A stretch of DNA of 49,804 bases, taken from the NCBI RefSeq assembly GCF_004138135.1, contig NZ_RYFD01000033.1, positions 1-49,804 on the forward strand, given 5' to 3'. The notes under the pieces are model-generated. The model saw only the letters and a list, made by a program, of their open reading frames with translations, had not been told where the DNA came from and did no database searches. How positions within the stretch are numbered: the stretch's first letter is position 1; each line of letters begins with the position of its first letter. Made by a program: the position numbers and the translations under genes. Origin of the DNA: Candidatus Oscillochloris fontis. Lineage in GTDB: Bacteria > Chloroflexota > Chloroflexia > Chloroflexales > Chloroflexaceae. Below are positions 1-8,251 of this stretch, one piece after another.

Positions 1-5
1 CTAGG

Positions 6-139
6 TAACTGTTCACACTTGGGGTAAAAGAAACCTCGTGTTGACGCAAAGGCGCAAGGACGCAAAGGTTTTGTTGCAGGCTTTGCGCCTCTGCGTCTTG
101 GCGTCAAAACCTGGAAGCTAGGAGAAGTGTGAACTGTTA
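6..139. repeat. Family A palindromic element, copy 1
   Basis: A 134-bp element bounded by inverted ends: TAACTGTTCACACTT at 6-20 and the near-complement AAGTGTGAACTGTTA at 125-139 (14 of 15 match). The interior is a second inverted repeat built from GACGCAAAGGCGCAAGGACG-like blocks (about 41-68) facing TTTGCGCC..GCGTC..GGCGTCAA (about 80-108). Two further copies lie at 33486 and 44423, and a lone end at 16296. No ORF is inside, so it resembles a MITE or a large REP-like element. Confidence 0.85.
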
Positions 140-173
140 CGATGCTAGGAAAACTGTGAACCGCCACAAAACC

Positions 174-1298
174 ATGCGCCTACTCTATATTGCGTCCGGC
201 ATTCCCGTCCCCGGCGCGCTCGGTGGCAGCACCCACGCCTACGAAGTTGCACGTGGCCTCGCCCGGTTGGGCCACGCGGTACACTTGGTGGCGGCGGGGC
301 CAGTGCGCCAACCGCGCCAACTCGATGGCTTTACGCTCTACCAGCGCCGCACGCCCAAGGCGCTCAGCCTGGCCGACACGCCGTTTGTGCTCGGTCTGGC
401 GCGCCGCTTGCGCCCGGACGCGATCATCGAGCGCTACTACAACTTTGCCGGGGCCGGGATGCTGGCCGCCCGGTGGCTGGGCATCCCCAGTCTCCTCGAA
501 GTCAACGCGCTGATGGTGGATCCACCCGCCGTGCGCAAGCGCCGCCTCGATGACCGGCTGGGCGGCCCGATGCGGCGCTACGCCGAACGCCAATGCGACT
601 GGGCAGCGCGCATTGTCACCCCACTCCACACCACCGTTCCGGCACGCATCGCCCGCAGCAAGATCATCGAGATGCCCTGGGGAGCCGACGTAGATCGCTT
701 CGATCCCACTGCCCGCCCGCCCCAGAACGGTGCGCCCAACATCGTCTTTATGGGCAGCTTCCGCGCATGGCATGGCGTCACCGACGGGGTGCGGGCAGTG
801 TTACGCCTGCTCGACGCAGGCCACGATCTGCGTATGACCCTGATCGGTGACGGGCCGGAGCGCGGCGCAGCCGAAGAACTGGCCGCACCGCACCGCGAGC
901 GTTTCCACTTCAGCGGAGCCATCCCCTACACCCAGATCCCCAGCGAACTCGCCCGCGCCGATCTGGGCATCGCACCCTTCAACACCGCCCCGCACCCAGC
1001 GCTGCGTAGCGCCGGATTCTTCTGGTCGCCGCTGAAGATCTACGAGTACATGGCGGCGGGGCTGCCGGTCGTCACCGCCGCGATCCCGCCCCTGGACACG
1101 ATCATCCGCGAGGGGCAAGAGGGCGCACTCTACCCAGAGGGGGATGTGGACGCCCTGGCTGCCGCGATAGCGCGGGTGGTTGCCGACCGCGCCGCTGCGC
1201 AGGCGATGGGCCAACGCGCTCGCGAGCGGGTGGTGGCGCACTATTCGTGGCAGCAGCACTGCCGCGAGTTGGAGCGCGTGCTAGGGGAGATGCTCTAG
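174..1298 (+). CDS. Glycosyltransferase family 4 (GT-B)
   Basis: A 374-aa GT-B glycosyltransferase that would transfer a sugar from an activated donor, probably for a surface glycan or glycolipid; the substrate cannot be read from sequence. The N-terminal Rossmann half opens MRLLYIASGIPVPGALGGS, the usual acceptor-side glycine-rich start. The C-terminal half carries LIGDGPER and the donor-binding segment SPLKIYEYMAAGLPVV, typical of GT4. I place the start at the ATG at 174. An in-frame GTG at 129 would add residues encoded by the right end of repeat A, which is unlikely. No strong Shine-Dalgarno is visible. The gene converges on the threonine ammonia-lyase gene, and the two stop codons share the palindrome CTAG at 1295-1298. 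Confidence 0.88.
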   Translation: MRLLYIASGIPVPGALGGSTHAYEVARGLARLGHAVHLVAAGPVRQPRQLDGFTLYQRRTPKALSLADTPFVLGLARRLRPDAIIERYYNFAGAGMLAARWLGIPSLLEVNALMVDPPAVRKRRLDDRLGGPMRRYAERQCDWAARIVTPLHTTVPARIARSKIIEMPWGADVDRFDPTARPPQNGAPNIVFMGSFRAWHGVTDGVRAVLRLLDAGHDLRMTLIGDGPERGAAEELAAPHRERFHFSGAIPYTQIPSELARADLGIAPFNTAPHPALRSAGFFWSPLKIYEYMAAGLPVVTAAIPPLDTIIREGQEGALYPEGDVDALAAAIARVVADRAAAQAMGQRARERVVAHYSWQQHCRELERVLGEML

Positions 1299-2266
1299 CC
1301 CTGCCCCCACAGCAGCGCCATCAGGCTCGGATCGAGGTTGCCGCCACTGATCACCACCCCCACGCGCTGACAGTCGCTGGGCAGCATACTGCCCAAGACG
1401 GCGGCAAGGCCGACGGCACCGGTTGGCTCGACGACCATCTTGAGGCGCAGGAGGAGGATGCGCAGCGTATCGAGGACGGCGGTATCGCTCACCACCAACG
1501 CTTGTTCGAGATGGCGCTTGAGGATCGGGAAGGTGAGTTTGCCGGTGGTTGGGGTGCGAATACCGTCGGCGATAGTGGAGGGAGGTGGTACAGTGACCCG
1601 ATGACCCTGCGCGAGGGACTGACGCAGATCGTCGGCACCCTCTGTCTCGACGGCAAAGATACGCAGGTTGGGGTTGATGGCGTGGGCCGCCACGGCACAG
1701 CCCGCGAGCAACCCACCCCCACCGACCGGGGCTACCAGGCTATCGAGATCGGGTACCTGATCGAGCAGTTCGAGTGCAGCAGTGCCCTGACCAGCGATAA
1801 TATCGGGATGATCATAAGGCGGGATGAGCGTCATAGCACGCTCGAAGGCCGCATCACGCGCAAACGCCTCGCGGTCGGTGGTTTGGCGCGGGTAGGTCAG
1901 CACCTCAGCCCCGTAGCCACGGGTCGCGACGATCTTCACCGGTGGGGCATCGTCAGGCATACAGATCAGCGAAGGAACGCCGAGGAGTTGTGCGGCGAGG
2001 GCCACGCCCTGGGCGTGGTTGCCACTGCTGAACGCCACCACGCCCGCGCTGCGCTGGAGCGGACTGAGTTGGCTAATTGCGTTATACGCCCCGCGAAATT
2101 TGAAGGCACCACCGCGCTGGAAATTCTCACACTTGAGGTAGACTTCGCGCCCGGCGAGTGCATTTAGGGTGCGGCTGGTATAGATTGGGGTACGGTGGGC
2201 TACGCCATGTAGCCGTGCCGCCGCCCGGCGAACATCCTCCATGCAGATCGCTTGGGTTTCGCGCAT
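1295..2266 (-). CDS. ilvA: Threonine ammonia-lyase (threonine/serine dehydratase), short form
   Basis: A 323-aa fold-type II PLP enzyme deaminating threonine to 2-oxobutyrate, or serine to pyruvate. The PLP lysine is K56 in RGGAFKFRGA, the substrate loop is SSGNHAQG (80-87), and the phosphate-binding glycine loop is GGGGLLAG (182-188). There is no C-terminal ACT regulatory domain, so this is the short TdcB-like form. It could be catabolic, supply isoleucine synthesis, or act as a serine racemase; sequence alone does not decide. The start at 2266 has GAGGAAAC just upstream. An in-frame extension to 2512 would translate repeat DNA and is rejected. It stands alone on the minus strand, with family B repeats upstream. 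Confidence 0.88.
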   Translation of the reverse strand: MRETQAICMEDVRRAAARLHGVAHRTPIYTSRTLNALAGREVYLKCENFQRGGAFKFRGAYNAISQLSPLQRSAGVVAFSSGNHAQGVALAAQLLGVPSLICMPDDAPPVKIVATRGYGAEVLTYPRQTTDREAFARDAAFERAMTLIPPYDHPDIIAGQGTAALELLDQVPDLDSLVAPVGGGGLLAGCAVAAHAINPNLRIFAVETEGADDLRQSLAQGHRVTVPPPSTIADGIRTPTTGKLTFPILKRHLEQALVVSDTAVLDTLRILLLRLKMVVEPTGAVGLAAVLGSMLPSDCQRVGVVISGGNLDPSLMALLWGQG

Positions 2267-2368
2267 AGTCGTTTCCTCATAGGGGTGGGTAGATGGTTGT
2301 GCTTTTTCTCCTACACAAGATAATAGCATATCGCGCTGGTTAGAGCATGCCTCCGGCTGGGGTTCGCA

Positions 2369-2516
2369 GGGCATGTGCAAAGTCACCTCCGGTGGGGGTG
2401 CGGGGGCGGTTGCGCCGCCCCCGCAGAATTTTTTTGTGGTGTTTTGGCGGCGAAGCCGCCAAAACACCACAAAAAATGAGGCTTGGGGTTCAGCCCCAAG
2501 GACTTTGCCCATGCCC
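2369..2516. repeat. Family B cloverleaf-like hairpin element, copy 1
   Basis: Nested inverted repeats. An outer stem pairs GGGCATGTGCAAAGTC (2369-2384) with GACTTTGCCCATGCCC (2501-2516). Inside are three hairpins: GGGGGCGG/CCGCCCCC near 2402-2422, a 22-bp stem with GAA loop at 2430-2476, and CTTGGGG/CCCCAAG near 2481-2500. The middle stem has the family core TTTTGGCGGC-gaa-GCCGCCAAAA preceded by a copy-specific arm containing GTGGTG with matching CACCAC. Confidence 0.85.
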
Positions 2517-2520
2517 TGCT

Positions 2521-2647
2521 GGGGTTCGGAGGAGGCGAAGCCTCCCCCGAAGAGCTTTTTTCTCTGATTTTGGCGGCGAAGCCGCCAAAATCAGAGAAAA
2601 AAGAGGGTTTGGGGCGCTGCCCCAAGAACTTTGGGTATAATGGGCAT
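2521..2647. repeat. Family B hairpin element, copy 2 (tandem with copy 1)
   Basis: Follows copy 1 directly. Hairpin I is GGAGGC-gaa-GCCTCC. Hairpin II is a perfect 23-bp stem (2555-2577 with 2581-2603) with GAA loop, the same core as copy 1 but a different arm (CTCTGA paired with TCAGAG). Hairpin III is TTGGGGC-gct-GCCCCAA. It ends at the putative promoter of the next gene. Confidence 0.85.
2634..2641 (+). promoter_or_regulatory. Candidate extended -10 promoter (GGTATAAT)
   Basis: TATAAT at 2636-2641 is preceded by GGG, 37 bp before the YcxB-like start codon. No good -35 lies 16-18 bp upstream, because that stretch is repeat DNA. The same GGTATAAT string precedes dnaX (13111) and the small gene at 43918. 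Confidence 0.4.
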
Positions 2648-2677
2648 CTGTACCGCCACACCCTGAGGAGTCATCTC

Positions 2678-3142
2678 ATGATCGTTATCGAGGCGCACCT
2701 GCAACCGGGCCATTTTTTTCGTGTCTCGCTCCTGCGTCATATCCAGCGCACCAGTTTCTACTTCTATGCACTTACTGCTGCCGGCTTGAGCGCCCTAGCC
2801 TATACGATGACAGTCAGTTATTTGGTGTTGCTGGTAGCCTGGATTCCCTTCGTCATCTACTTGGTTTTGGGCCTCGTGAATGCCATTGTTGGGAGTCGGC
2901 GCGCCGATCAGCCCTACTTTCTGCCCACGCGCTATGAGTTTGGCGACCATGCGCTCAAGTTGCGCACCATCCAAGGGGCGAGTGAGGTGGCATGGGACGA
3001 TTTTCGTGAGTGGCGCAAGGTGGTGGGCTGTTATGTCCTCTATTTGAATGCCGGAGCGGTGATCGCTATTCCATTGGAGGATGTGACTAAGGGGCGCGAA
3101 TCGGCAATTGAGGGTTTTTTGAAACAAAAAATTCCGGTGTAG
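2678..3142 (+). CDS. YcxB-like small membrane protein
   Basis: A 154-aa protein with two adjacent hydrophobic segments at about residues 26-70 (FYFYALTAAGLSALAY, then SYLVLLVAWIPFVIYLVLGL). A soluble C-terminal part follows with the pattern YEFGDHALKLRT..G.SEVAWDDFREWRKV, which fits the YcxB-like C-terminal domain. The family's function is unknown. The start at 2678 has GAGGAG ten bases upstream. The stop TAG (3140-3142) is the first triplet of the tandem family D repeat, so the C-terminus ends exactly where the repeat begins. Family assignment rests on pattern memory only. Confidence 0.75.
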   Translation: MIVIEAHLQPGHFFRVSLLRHIQRTSFYFYALTAAGLSALAYTMTVSYLVLLVAWIPFVIYLVLGLVNAIVGSRRADQPYFLPTRYEFGDHALKLRTIQGASEVAWDDFREWRKVVGCYVLYLNAGAVIAIPLEDVTKGRESAIEGFLKQKIPV

Positions 3143-3249
3143 AGACGCAAGATATGGCGTAGTAGAGACGCAAGATATTGCGTAGAGACGCAAGATATGG
3201 CGTAGAGACGCAAGATATGGCGTAGTAGAGACGCAATATCTTGCGTCTC
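3140..3249. repeat. Family D tandem array of TAGAGACGCAAGATAT units
   Basis: Five units begin with TAGAGACGCAA at 3140, 3163, 3183, 3203 and 3226, separated by 20 or 23 bp. The last forms a hairpin, GAGACGCAA-tatc-TTGCGTCTC (3228-3249). A single copy of that hairpin follows cysK at 46256. A 20-bp period places TAG in all three frames. Confidence 0.9.
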
Positions 3250-3271
3250 CACACCATATTGCATGGCGACG

Positions 3272-4591
3272 TTATTCATACCGCAACGCCACAATCGGAT
3301 CGAGGCGGGCCGCGCTACGCGCCGGGGCGATGCCAAAGAAGAGGCCGACTGCTAGGGCAAAGCCAAAGGCTAACAGCGCCACATCCCAACTTAGAACGGC
3401 GGTCATGAGTCCGGTCATGCTGACGGCAAGGGCGATCCCGGAGCCGATCAGCAACCCGACTATCCCCCCCACCCCGCTGAGTGCCAGCGACTCACACAGG
3501 AATTGGAGTAGGATGTCCTGCTCGCGGGCACCGAGCGCTTTGCGTAGCCCGATCTCGCGGGTGCGTTCGCGTACCGAGACGAGCATGATGTTCATGATCC
3601 CGATTCCTCCAACAAGGAGCGAGATCCCCGCAATCGCCGCCAGGAAGAAGGTGAGCATCTGGGTGGTCGAGGTCACTGTTTCGAGGATCTCTTGTTGGTT
3701 GATCACGCTGAAGTCATCGTCACTGCCATCAAATGCAAGATCATGCTCCTCGCGCATGGTGCTCTCGATCTGCGACTGGGCCGCATCAACCTCCTCGGCG
3801 CTGCCCGCTTGCACCACGATGGTCGAGACGCTCCAACTGCCCCCGACGGCCCGCGCCCCGAAGAGGCTGCGCTGGGCGGTGCTCAGCGGGACGATCACCC
3901 CGTCATCCACCGATCCAAACCCGGTGCCGCCACTGCTCGCCAACACTCCGATGACGCGGTATTGGCTGCCGTTGACCCGCACGTGTTGGCCAATCGCCCC
4001 GCCCTCCGCAAAGAGGCTTTCGGCTACATTGGCCCCCAGCACGATCACCTTGGCGGTCGCACTCACATCGGCGGCGCTGATGAATTCGCCCTCCGCCAGT
4101 GTGTTGTTGTGAACCTCGGCGTAGACCTCGGTGGCTCCGGTGACACGGGCGCTCATGTTGGCGCTGCTCGCCACGAGTTGGGCGTTGCCGCTATATTCGG
4201 GTGAAACCAGGGCGATGGCCGGGTTGTGGCTCGTGTCGGCTAAGGCGTCGGCATCGGCCATGGTGAGGCTGGCCCCCTCGCCAATCGCGCCGCGTACCCC
4301 CGCGCTGCTGGCGGCTCCGGCGCGGATGGTGAGCAGGTTGGCCCCGTTGGCGGTGATCGAGGCGGTGATCGATTCTTGTGAGCCGCGCCCGATGGCGAGT
4401 AGCGCCACTACCGCCGCCACGCCGATCAGCACCCCCAACGTGGTGAGCAGCGTCCGCATGGGGTTGGCACGCAGCGTCGCCAGCGCAAAACCTAGCGTCT
4501 CACCCCAACTGATGCCGTCGCTGAGCAGAGTGTCAATCTCGGTCTCCAACTCGGCATCACTGGGCGCAATCTCAATGGCTGCGGGCTGCAT
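3272..4591 (-). CDS. MacB-type ABC transporter permease
   Basis: A 439-aa integral membrane permease of the MacB/FtsX type. An N-terminal membrane segment (about residues 45-66, [19 protein letters not shown]) is followed by a large extracytoplasmic domain (about 70-310) and three C-terminal membrane segments. It closes with the typical tail [20 protein letters not shown]. MacB permeases couple cytoplasmic ATP hydrolysis to movement of periplasmic cargo through an adaptor. The start at 4591 has GGAGG five bases upstream and overlaps the end of the ATPase gene by 20 bp, indicating translational coupling. It is the last gene of the pspC/adaptor/ATPase/permease run. Cargo is unknown; peptides, lipids or antibiotics are all possible. 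Confidence 0.9.
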   Translation of the reverse strand: MQPAAIEIAPSDAELETEIDTLLSDGISWGETLGFALATLRANPMRTLLTTLGVLIGVAAVVALLAIGRGSQESITASITANGANLLTIRAGAASSAGVRGAIGEGASLTMADADALADTSHNPAIALVSPEYSGNAQLVASSANMSARVTGATEVYAEVHNNTLAEGEFISAADVSATAKVIVLGANVAESLFAEGGAIGQHVRVNGSQYRVIGVLASSGGTGFGSVDDGVIVPLSTAQRSLFGARAVGGSWSVSTIVVQAGSAEEVDAAQSQIESTMREEHDLAFDGSDDDFSVINQQEILETVTSTTQMLTFFLAAIAGISLLVGGIGIMNIMLVSVRERTREIGLRKALGAREQDILLQFLCESLALSGVGGIVGLLIGSGIALAVSMTGLMTAVLSWDVALLAFGFALAVGLFFGIAPARSAARLDPIVALRYE

Positions 4592-5333
4592 AGTACCTCC
4601 GCTTGCCGACAGAGCGGCGCTGCTGGCTCGGCTCAGTGCCGAGGCTAGGTGTGGGATGATCGCGCACCAACGCACCGTCGCGGATCTCCAAGAGCCGCCG
4701 CGTCTGGTGCGCCACGTCGGGTTCGTGGGTCACGATCAGCACCGTCATGCCGGAGTGGTTGAGGTCGCTGAAGAGTTGCATAATCTCCTGGCTCGTGCGG
4801 GTATCCAGCGCCCCGGTTGGCTCGTCGGCCAAGAGCAACGCCGGGTCGCTGACGAGGGCGCGCGCAATCGCCACGCGCTGCTGCTGGCCACCCGAAAGTT
4901 CCTGTGGGCGGTGGTGCATGCGGTCGCCCAACCCGACCCGTTCGAGCGCGGCGGCGGCGCGGTCGAGCCGCTCATGGGCTGCGATGCCGCCCCGGTAGGC
5001 CAGCGGCAGCGCCACATTCTCCAAGGCACTGCTGCGTGCCAACAGGTGGAACTGCTGAAAGACAAAGCCGATCTTGCGATTGCGCACCGCCGCCAAGAGC
5101 GCCGGATCGAGCCGTTCCACCGGCAACCCATCCAGGTCGTAGCGCCCCGCCGTGGGCGTATCGAGGCAACCGATCAGGTTCATCAGGGTTGATTTCCCCG
5201 ACCCCGACGGCCCCATGATCGCCACAAACTCACCGCGCTGGATCTGGAAACTGACCCCACGCAGCGCGTGGACTTCAAACTCGCCCATCATGTAGGTGCG
5301 GCACAGATCCTGAACCGTGATCATCGCGTTCAT
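4572..5333 (-). CDS. MacB-type ABC transporter ATP-binding protein
   Basis: A 253-aa nucleotide-binding subunit of the LolD/MacB class. Walker A is GPSGSGKST (about 41-49), the Q-loop is FVFQQFH, the signature is [15 protein letters not shown], Walker B is [12 protein letters not shown], and the switch histidine is in IVTHEPD. It powers the permease encoded just downstream. The start ATG at 5333 has GGAGG seven bases upstream and overlaps the stop of the adaptor gene in an ATGA arrangement. The last 40 residues after the conserved core ([20 protein letters not shown]) are a low-complexity tail. Confidence 0.93.
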   Translation of the reverse strand: MNAMITVQDLCRTYMMGEFEVHALRGVSFQIQRGEFVAIMGPSGSGKSTLMNLIGCLDTPTAGRYDLDGLPVERLDPALLAAVRNRKIGFVFQQFHLLARSSALENVALPLAYRGGIAAHERLDRAAAALERVGLGDRMHHRPQELSGGQQQRVAIARALVSDPALLLADEPTGALDTRTSQEIMQLFSDLNHSGMTVLIVTHEPDVAHQTRRLLEIRDGALVRDHPTPSLGTEPSQQRRSVGKRRYYAARSH

Positions 5334-7186
5334 GGGCGGCCTCCGCCATCGGGCGGCGGGCCACCCATGCCACCACTAAAGAGGCTGCTCTGCCGGGTTG
5401 TGCTACTACTGCTGCTGCTCGAACTGACGATCAGCACCGTATCGCCCGCCTGGAGGCATGTCGCCTCGCCTTCAGCACAACCAACAATCTCGGTCATCCC
5501 ATCACTACTCAACCCGGTCTGCACCTGCACCACCCGTGGTGGCTGGCCACTCTGCTGCACACGCACCACCTTGGTATCATTCACCGTCTGAATGGCGCGG
5601 GTAGGTACGAGCAGCACATCGCGATGCTCCACCGTCTGGATGTCACCCGTGGCGCTCATCCCGGCCTTAATCGGCGCATCAGCAGCACGGAAACTGACCC
5701 GCACGGTATAGGTGGCCACATTCGAGGTAACAGTCGCAACCGGGGCGACACTTTGCACCTCGCCGGTAAGGCTGAGATCGCTCAGGGCATCGAAGCTGAG
5801 CGTCACCGGCTGCCCCACTGCAACCGTACCAATGTCGCTCTCACTTAGGCTGAGGTCAATCACAAACGCACTGGCATCAATCAGGGTGATCGTGGCCGCC
5901 GAGGCCGCATCACCGGGATCAGCGGCAACCTCGGCCACCACCCCGGCGAAGGGCGCGGTCAGGCTGGCGTTCGCGAGATCCAGTTTGGCCTGCGCGTAGG
6001 CCACCTGGGCCTGGGCCAGATTCGCCTCGGCACTGGCCAGTGTACTCGCCGAGCCGGGGCTACTCAGGTTCTCCAGGTTGAGTCGCGCCTGTTCCAAACT
6101 CGCCCGCGCCATAGCCAGATCCTGGGCACTAGCCGGGTGTTGCAGATTGGCCAAGTTGGACTTAGCCGAGGCCAAGGAAGCCCGCGCACTCGCAATCTCA
6201 CTCGCGGTTACCCCATTTTGCACCTCGGCCAACTGCTGCTCGGCATCACTCAGATTGGCCTCGGCCTGCTGAATCCCAATCGTCTCGGCCTGTTGCGCCT
6301 GCTCATAGGCCAACTCAGCTTGGCGCAGATTCTCCTGCGCATTCTCAACCGCCCGCAGCGCCGCCGCCTCATCATCCTTGGCGCTCTGGGTCAGTTCGCC
6401 ACGCGCACGCTCCTGCTCACGGTTGTTCCAGTAGATCGTACTGTAACTCTCCTGGGCATCGCGCAGCGTATTCGCCGCCGTCGTCAACCCACTCTCGGCC
6501 TTGGTCTTGGCCGCCGAGAGGCTGATGCGTTGCGATTCGAGGCTCAAACGGGCCTGCTCAACGCTACTCTGCGCATTGGCCAGATCAGTGCTACTCGGCC
6601 CATCCAAGAGATCATCGAGTTGCGCCTGGGCGCTCGCCACCTGCGCCTGTGCTGCCGCCACCTCCGCTGCGGTCACATCACCCGTGCGGGTCTTCTCATA
6701 CGAAGCCTGGGCACTCGTCAGTTGCACCTGGGCCAGCGCCACCTCATTGGCGGTGGCCCCTTCACCCTGTGCCGCTGCGACATTGGCCTGCGCCGACTTC
6801 AGATTCGCCTCCGCCTGAAGCAACGCCATCTGCAAATCCTGCGTGTCCAGGCGGGCGAGCGGCTGCCCTTGCACAACCGTATCCCCTACCTGCACCAGCA
6901 CCTCACTCACCGTCCCCGCCACCGCAAAGGTGAGGTTGCGCGTCTGGATGGGCTGCACCGTACCACTCCCCGAAACACTCAGGCTGAGCGTTCCAGTCGT
7001 AGCTGTCGCGGTAGTGATCGTCACCGCCGGGGTGGCGGGGGTACTCATACTGCGCCAGAGCCAAAAACCTGCACCGAGTAACAGCACAAGCGGAAGAAGG
7101 AGCCAGGGCGAGAAACGTCGCCGTGCCTTATGGCGCCCCAAACGACCAACAACCCGTTGTTCGACGGGTGGAGAAGAGACACTCAT
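5330..7186 (-). CDS. HlyD/MacA-like efflux adaptor with extended coiled coil
   Basis: A 618-aa membrane-anchored adaptor. A basic N-terminus leads into one membrane segment (about 27-45). Then come half of a biotinyl-lipoyl domain ([15 protein letters not shown]), a long alanine- and glutamine-rich helical hairpin (about 110-390) with repeated [13 protein letters not shown]-like heptads, the second lipoyl half ([14 protein letters not shown]), beta-barrel segments, and a Ser-rich, Gly/Pro-rich tail. The hairpin is much longer than in E. coli MacA (371 aa in total). The start at 7186 has AAGGAGG eight bases upstream, but that RBS lies in a strong hairpin (see 7194-7232). It overlaps the ATPase gene by 4 bp. 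The role is to couple the MacB-like pump to the outside layer. Confidence 0.9.
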   Translation of the reverse strand: MSVSSPPVEQRVVGRLGRHKARRRFSPWLLLPLVLLLGAGFWLWRSMSTPATPAVTITTATATTGTLSLSVSGSGTVQPIQTRNLTFAVAGTVSEVLVQVGDTVVQGQPLARLDTQDLQMALLQAEANLKSAQANVAAAQGEGATANEVALAQVQLTSAQASYEKTRTGDVTAAEVAAAQAQVASAQAQLDDLLDGPSSTDLANAQSSVEQARLSLESQRISLSAAKTKAESGLTTAANTLRDAQESYSTIYWNNREQERARGELTQSAKDDEAAALRAVENAQENLRQAELAYEQAQQAETIGIQQAEANLSDAEQQLAEVQNGVTASEIASARASLASAKSNLANLQHPASAQDLAMARASLEQARLNLENLSSPGSASTLASAEANLAQAQVAYAQAKLDLANASLTAPFAGVVAEVAADPGDAASAATITLIDASAFVIDLSLSESDIGTVAVGQPVTLSFDALSDLSLTGEVQSVAPVATVTSNVATYTVRVSFRAADAPIKAGMSATGDIQTVEHRDVLLVPTRAIQTVNDTKVVRVQQSGQPPRVVQVQTGLSSDGMTEIVGCAEGEATCLQAGDTVLIVSSSSSSSSTTRQSSLFSGGMGGPPPDGGGRP

Positions 7187-7193
7187 AACAAAA

Positions 7194-7232
7194 CCTCCTT
7201 GGTAGGCGTTAGCGGTCGCCTACCTAAGGAGG
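7194..7232 (-). promoter_or_regulatory. Hairpin sequestering the RBS of the adaptor gene
   Basis: On the minus strand the adaptor RBS AAGGAGG (complement of 7194-7200) is the 3' arm of a hairpin. CCTCCTT-A-GGTAGGCG (7232 down to 7217) pairs with CGCCTACCAAGGAGG (7208 down to 7194). That is 15 base pairs, one bulged A and an 8-nt loop. An exact anti-Shine-Dalgarno faces the RBS. The hairpin starts about 40 bases after the pspC stop, so it could also be an attenuator within the operon. Confidence 0.7.
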
Positions 7233-7273
7233 GTACTGCGCAGATGTTTAGTTTTTGCGAAGATCTGGGGTAC

Positions 7274-7894
7274 TTAGCGCTTGCGTCGCAGCAAGAAGAA
7301 CCCCGCAAAGATCAACAGCGCCGGGAAGATCAAGCTCATATCCAAGCCGACCTGCTCAAGGAAGATCAGCCCACCGATGCCGATCAGGATCATGCCCAGT
7401 GTGCGCCAGTTGCGGGTGGGCTGCTGGGGCATCGGATTGTAGGGGGTGGACATGTTCAGGTTGACCGTCTCACCCGTTGCGGAGCGCTCCGGGTTAATCG
7501 GCTGGCCAGTGACGGGATCGAAGCGGTAATCGGGCGGCAATGGCGCTTGGGTTGCCACACCACTGCGCGCATGGCCCTGACTCTGGCCGCCTTGCCGCAG
7601 CACCTCACGCCCAATTCGCGCCGCCTCCTGACTTACCTCCTGGCCAAAGCGCGATGCTTCGCGGCTAAACTGCTCAACCCCTTGTTGGAATGTGTGTGAT
7701 GTGGTGGTTGCATTGGGGCGCGGCATCACAATCCAGAGCAGCAGATAGACCGGCAGGCCAATCCCGCTCGTCAGTGTCACGAGGACAAAGATCAGCCGCA
7801 CAATCACCGGATCAATATTGAAGTATTCAGCCAGACCGCCACAGACACCGGCGATCATCGTCTCAGTTGCACTACGGGTCAATCGGGGTTGCAT
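7274..7894 (-). CDS. PspC-domain membrane protein
   Basis: A 206-aa protein. The N-terminal PspC domain (1-60) reads RSATETMIAGVCGGLAEYFNIDPVIVRLIFVL, followed by GLPVYLLLWIVMP. The middle (about 65-155) is hydrophilic, and two hydrophobic C-terminal segments (about 163-200) precede a basic end. PspC proteins respond to envelope stress. The start at 7894 has AAGGAGAA upstream. The gene lies 87 bp upstream of the adaptor gene on the same strand, so it may share the transcript and report stress to, or co-express with, the efflux system; that is inference from position. Confidence 0.87.
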   Translation of the reverse strand: MQPRLTRSATETMIAGVCGGLAEYFNIDPVIVRLIFVLVTLTSGIGLPVYLLLWIVMPRPNATTTSHTFQQGVEQFSREASRFGQEVSQEAARIGREVLRQGGQSQGHARSGVATQAPLPPDYRFDPVTGQPINPERSATGETVNLNMSTPYNPMPQQPTRNWRTLGMILIGIGGLIFLEQVGLDMSLIFPALLIFAGFFLLRRKR

Positions 7895-7930
7895 GGTTCT
7901 TCTCCTTGGAACTCTGCTTGGATTCCTTGG

Positions 7931-8087
7931 GCCATGTCAATGTGATTGGGGCTGCGCCCCAATCCCCATGGTTGGGATTATGTGGCGGCTTCGCCGCCCC
8001 TGAAGATCGTTGTTTAATATCTTTTGGCGACGAAGCCGCCAAAAGATATTAAACATGAAGGTTTGGGGCGTAGCCCTGTTGGCATGG
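7931..8087. repeat. Family B hairpin element, copy 3
   Basis: Contains GATTGGGGC-tgc-GCCCCAATC (7944-7964), AATCCC..GGGATT, GGCGGC-ttc-GCCGCC (7984-7998), and the variable hairpin II at 8012-8054 (19 of 20 pairs, loop GAA). The copy-specific arm contains TTTAATATC paired with GATATTAAA. GGGGC-gta-GCCC follows. Weak outer pairing is CCATG/CATGG. It fills most of the 357-bp gap between pspC and the TPR gene. Confidence 0.8.
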
Positions 8088-8168
8088 TAACGGCGATCAA
8101 CATGGCCCGTTCGTTCTGTGCATTCGACGGTCACACATTCCTGAATGTTGCATTTGTGTTAACAGATA

Positions 8169-8189
8169 TTGTGACAGTAGATGTCACAA
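8169..8189. promoter_or_regulatory. Inverted repeat TTGTGAC-N7-GTCACAA, candidate operator
   Basis: A perfect 7-bp inverted repeat with a 7-bp spacer, 63 bp upstream of the TPR gene and just ahead of TAGAAT (8198-8203), a possible -10. It fits a dimeric repressor or activator site. The spacing does not match a CRP/FNR site. The regulator is unknown. Confidence 0.4.
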
Positions 8190-8251
8190 GTACGATCTAG
8201 AATAGTTGTATCAAGAAGATTATCATCGCGAGTATCTAGGAGATCCTCTTT

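Noticed and set aside
129-173. N-terminal extension of the glycosyltransferase from GTG 129
   Set aside because: It would translate the end of a family A element; MRLLYIASG at 174 is the natural start.
1247-2167. Plus-strand frame opposite the threonine ammonia-lyase gene
   Set aside because: It is a shadow of a gene with strong PLP-enzyme motifs.
2267-2512. N-terminal extension of threonine ammonia-lyase
   Set aside because: The added part is repeat DNA, and the ATG at 2266 has its own RBS.
3140-3249. Tandem repeats as a CRISPR array
   Set aside because: Units are 20 bp with no distinct spacers, and no cas genes are present.
6137-7081. Plus-strand frame opposite the adaptor gene
   Set aside because: The Leu/Arg-rich product is a shadow of the Ala-rich coiled coil.
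8169-8189. CRP or FNR site
   Set aside because: TGTGA and TCACA are nine bases apart, not six, and other consensus positions do not fit.
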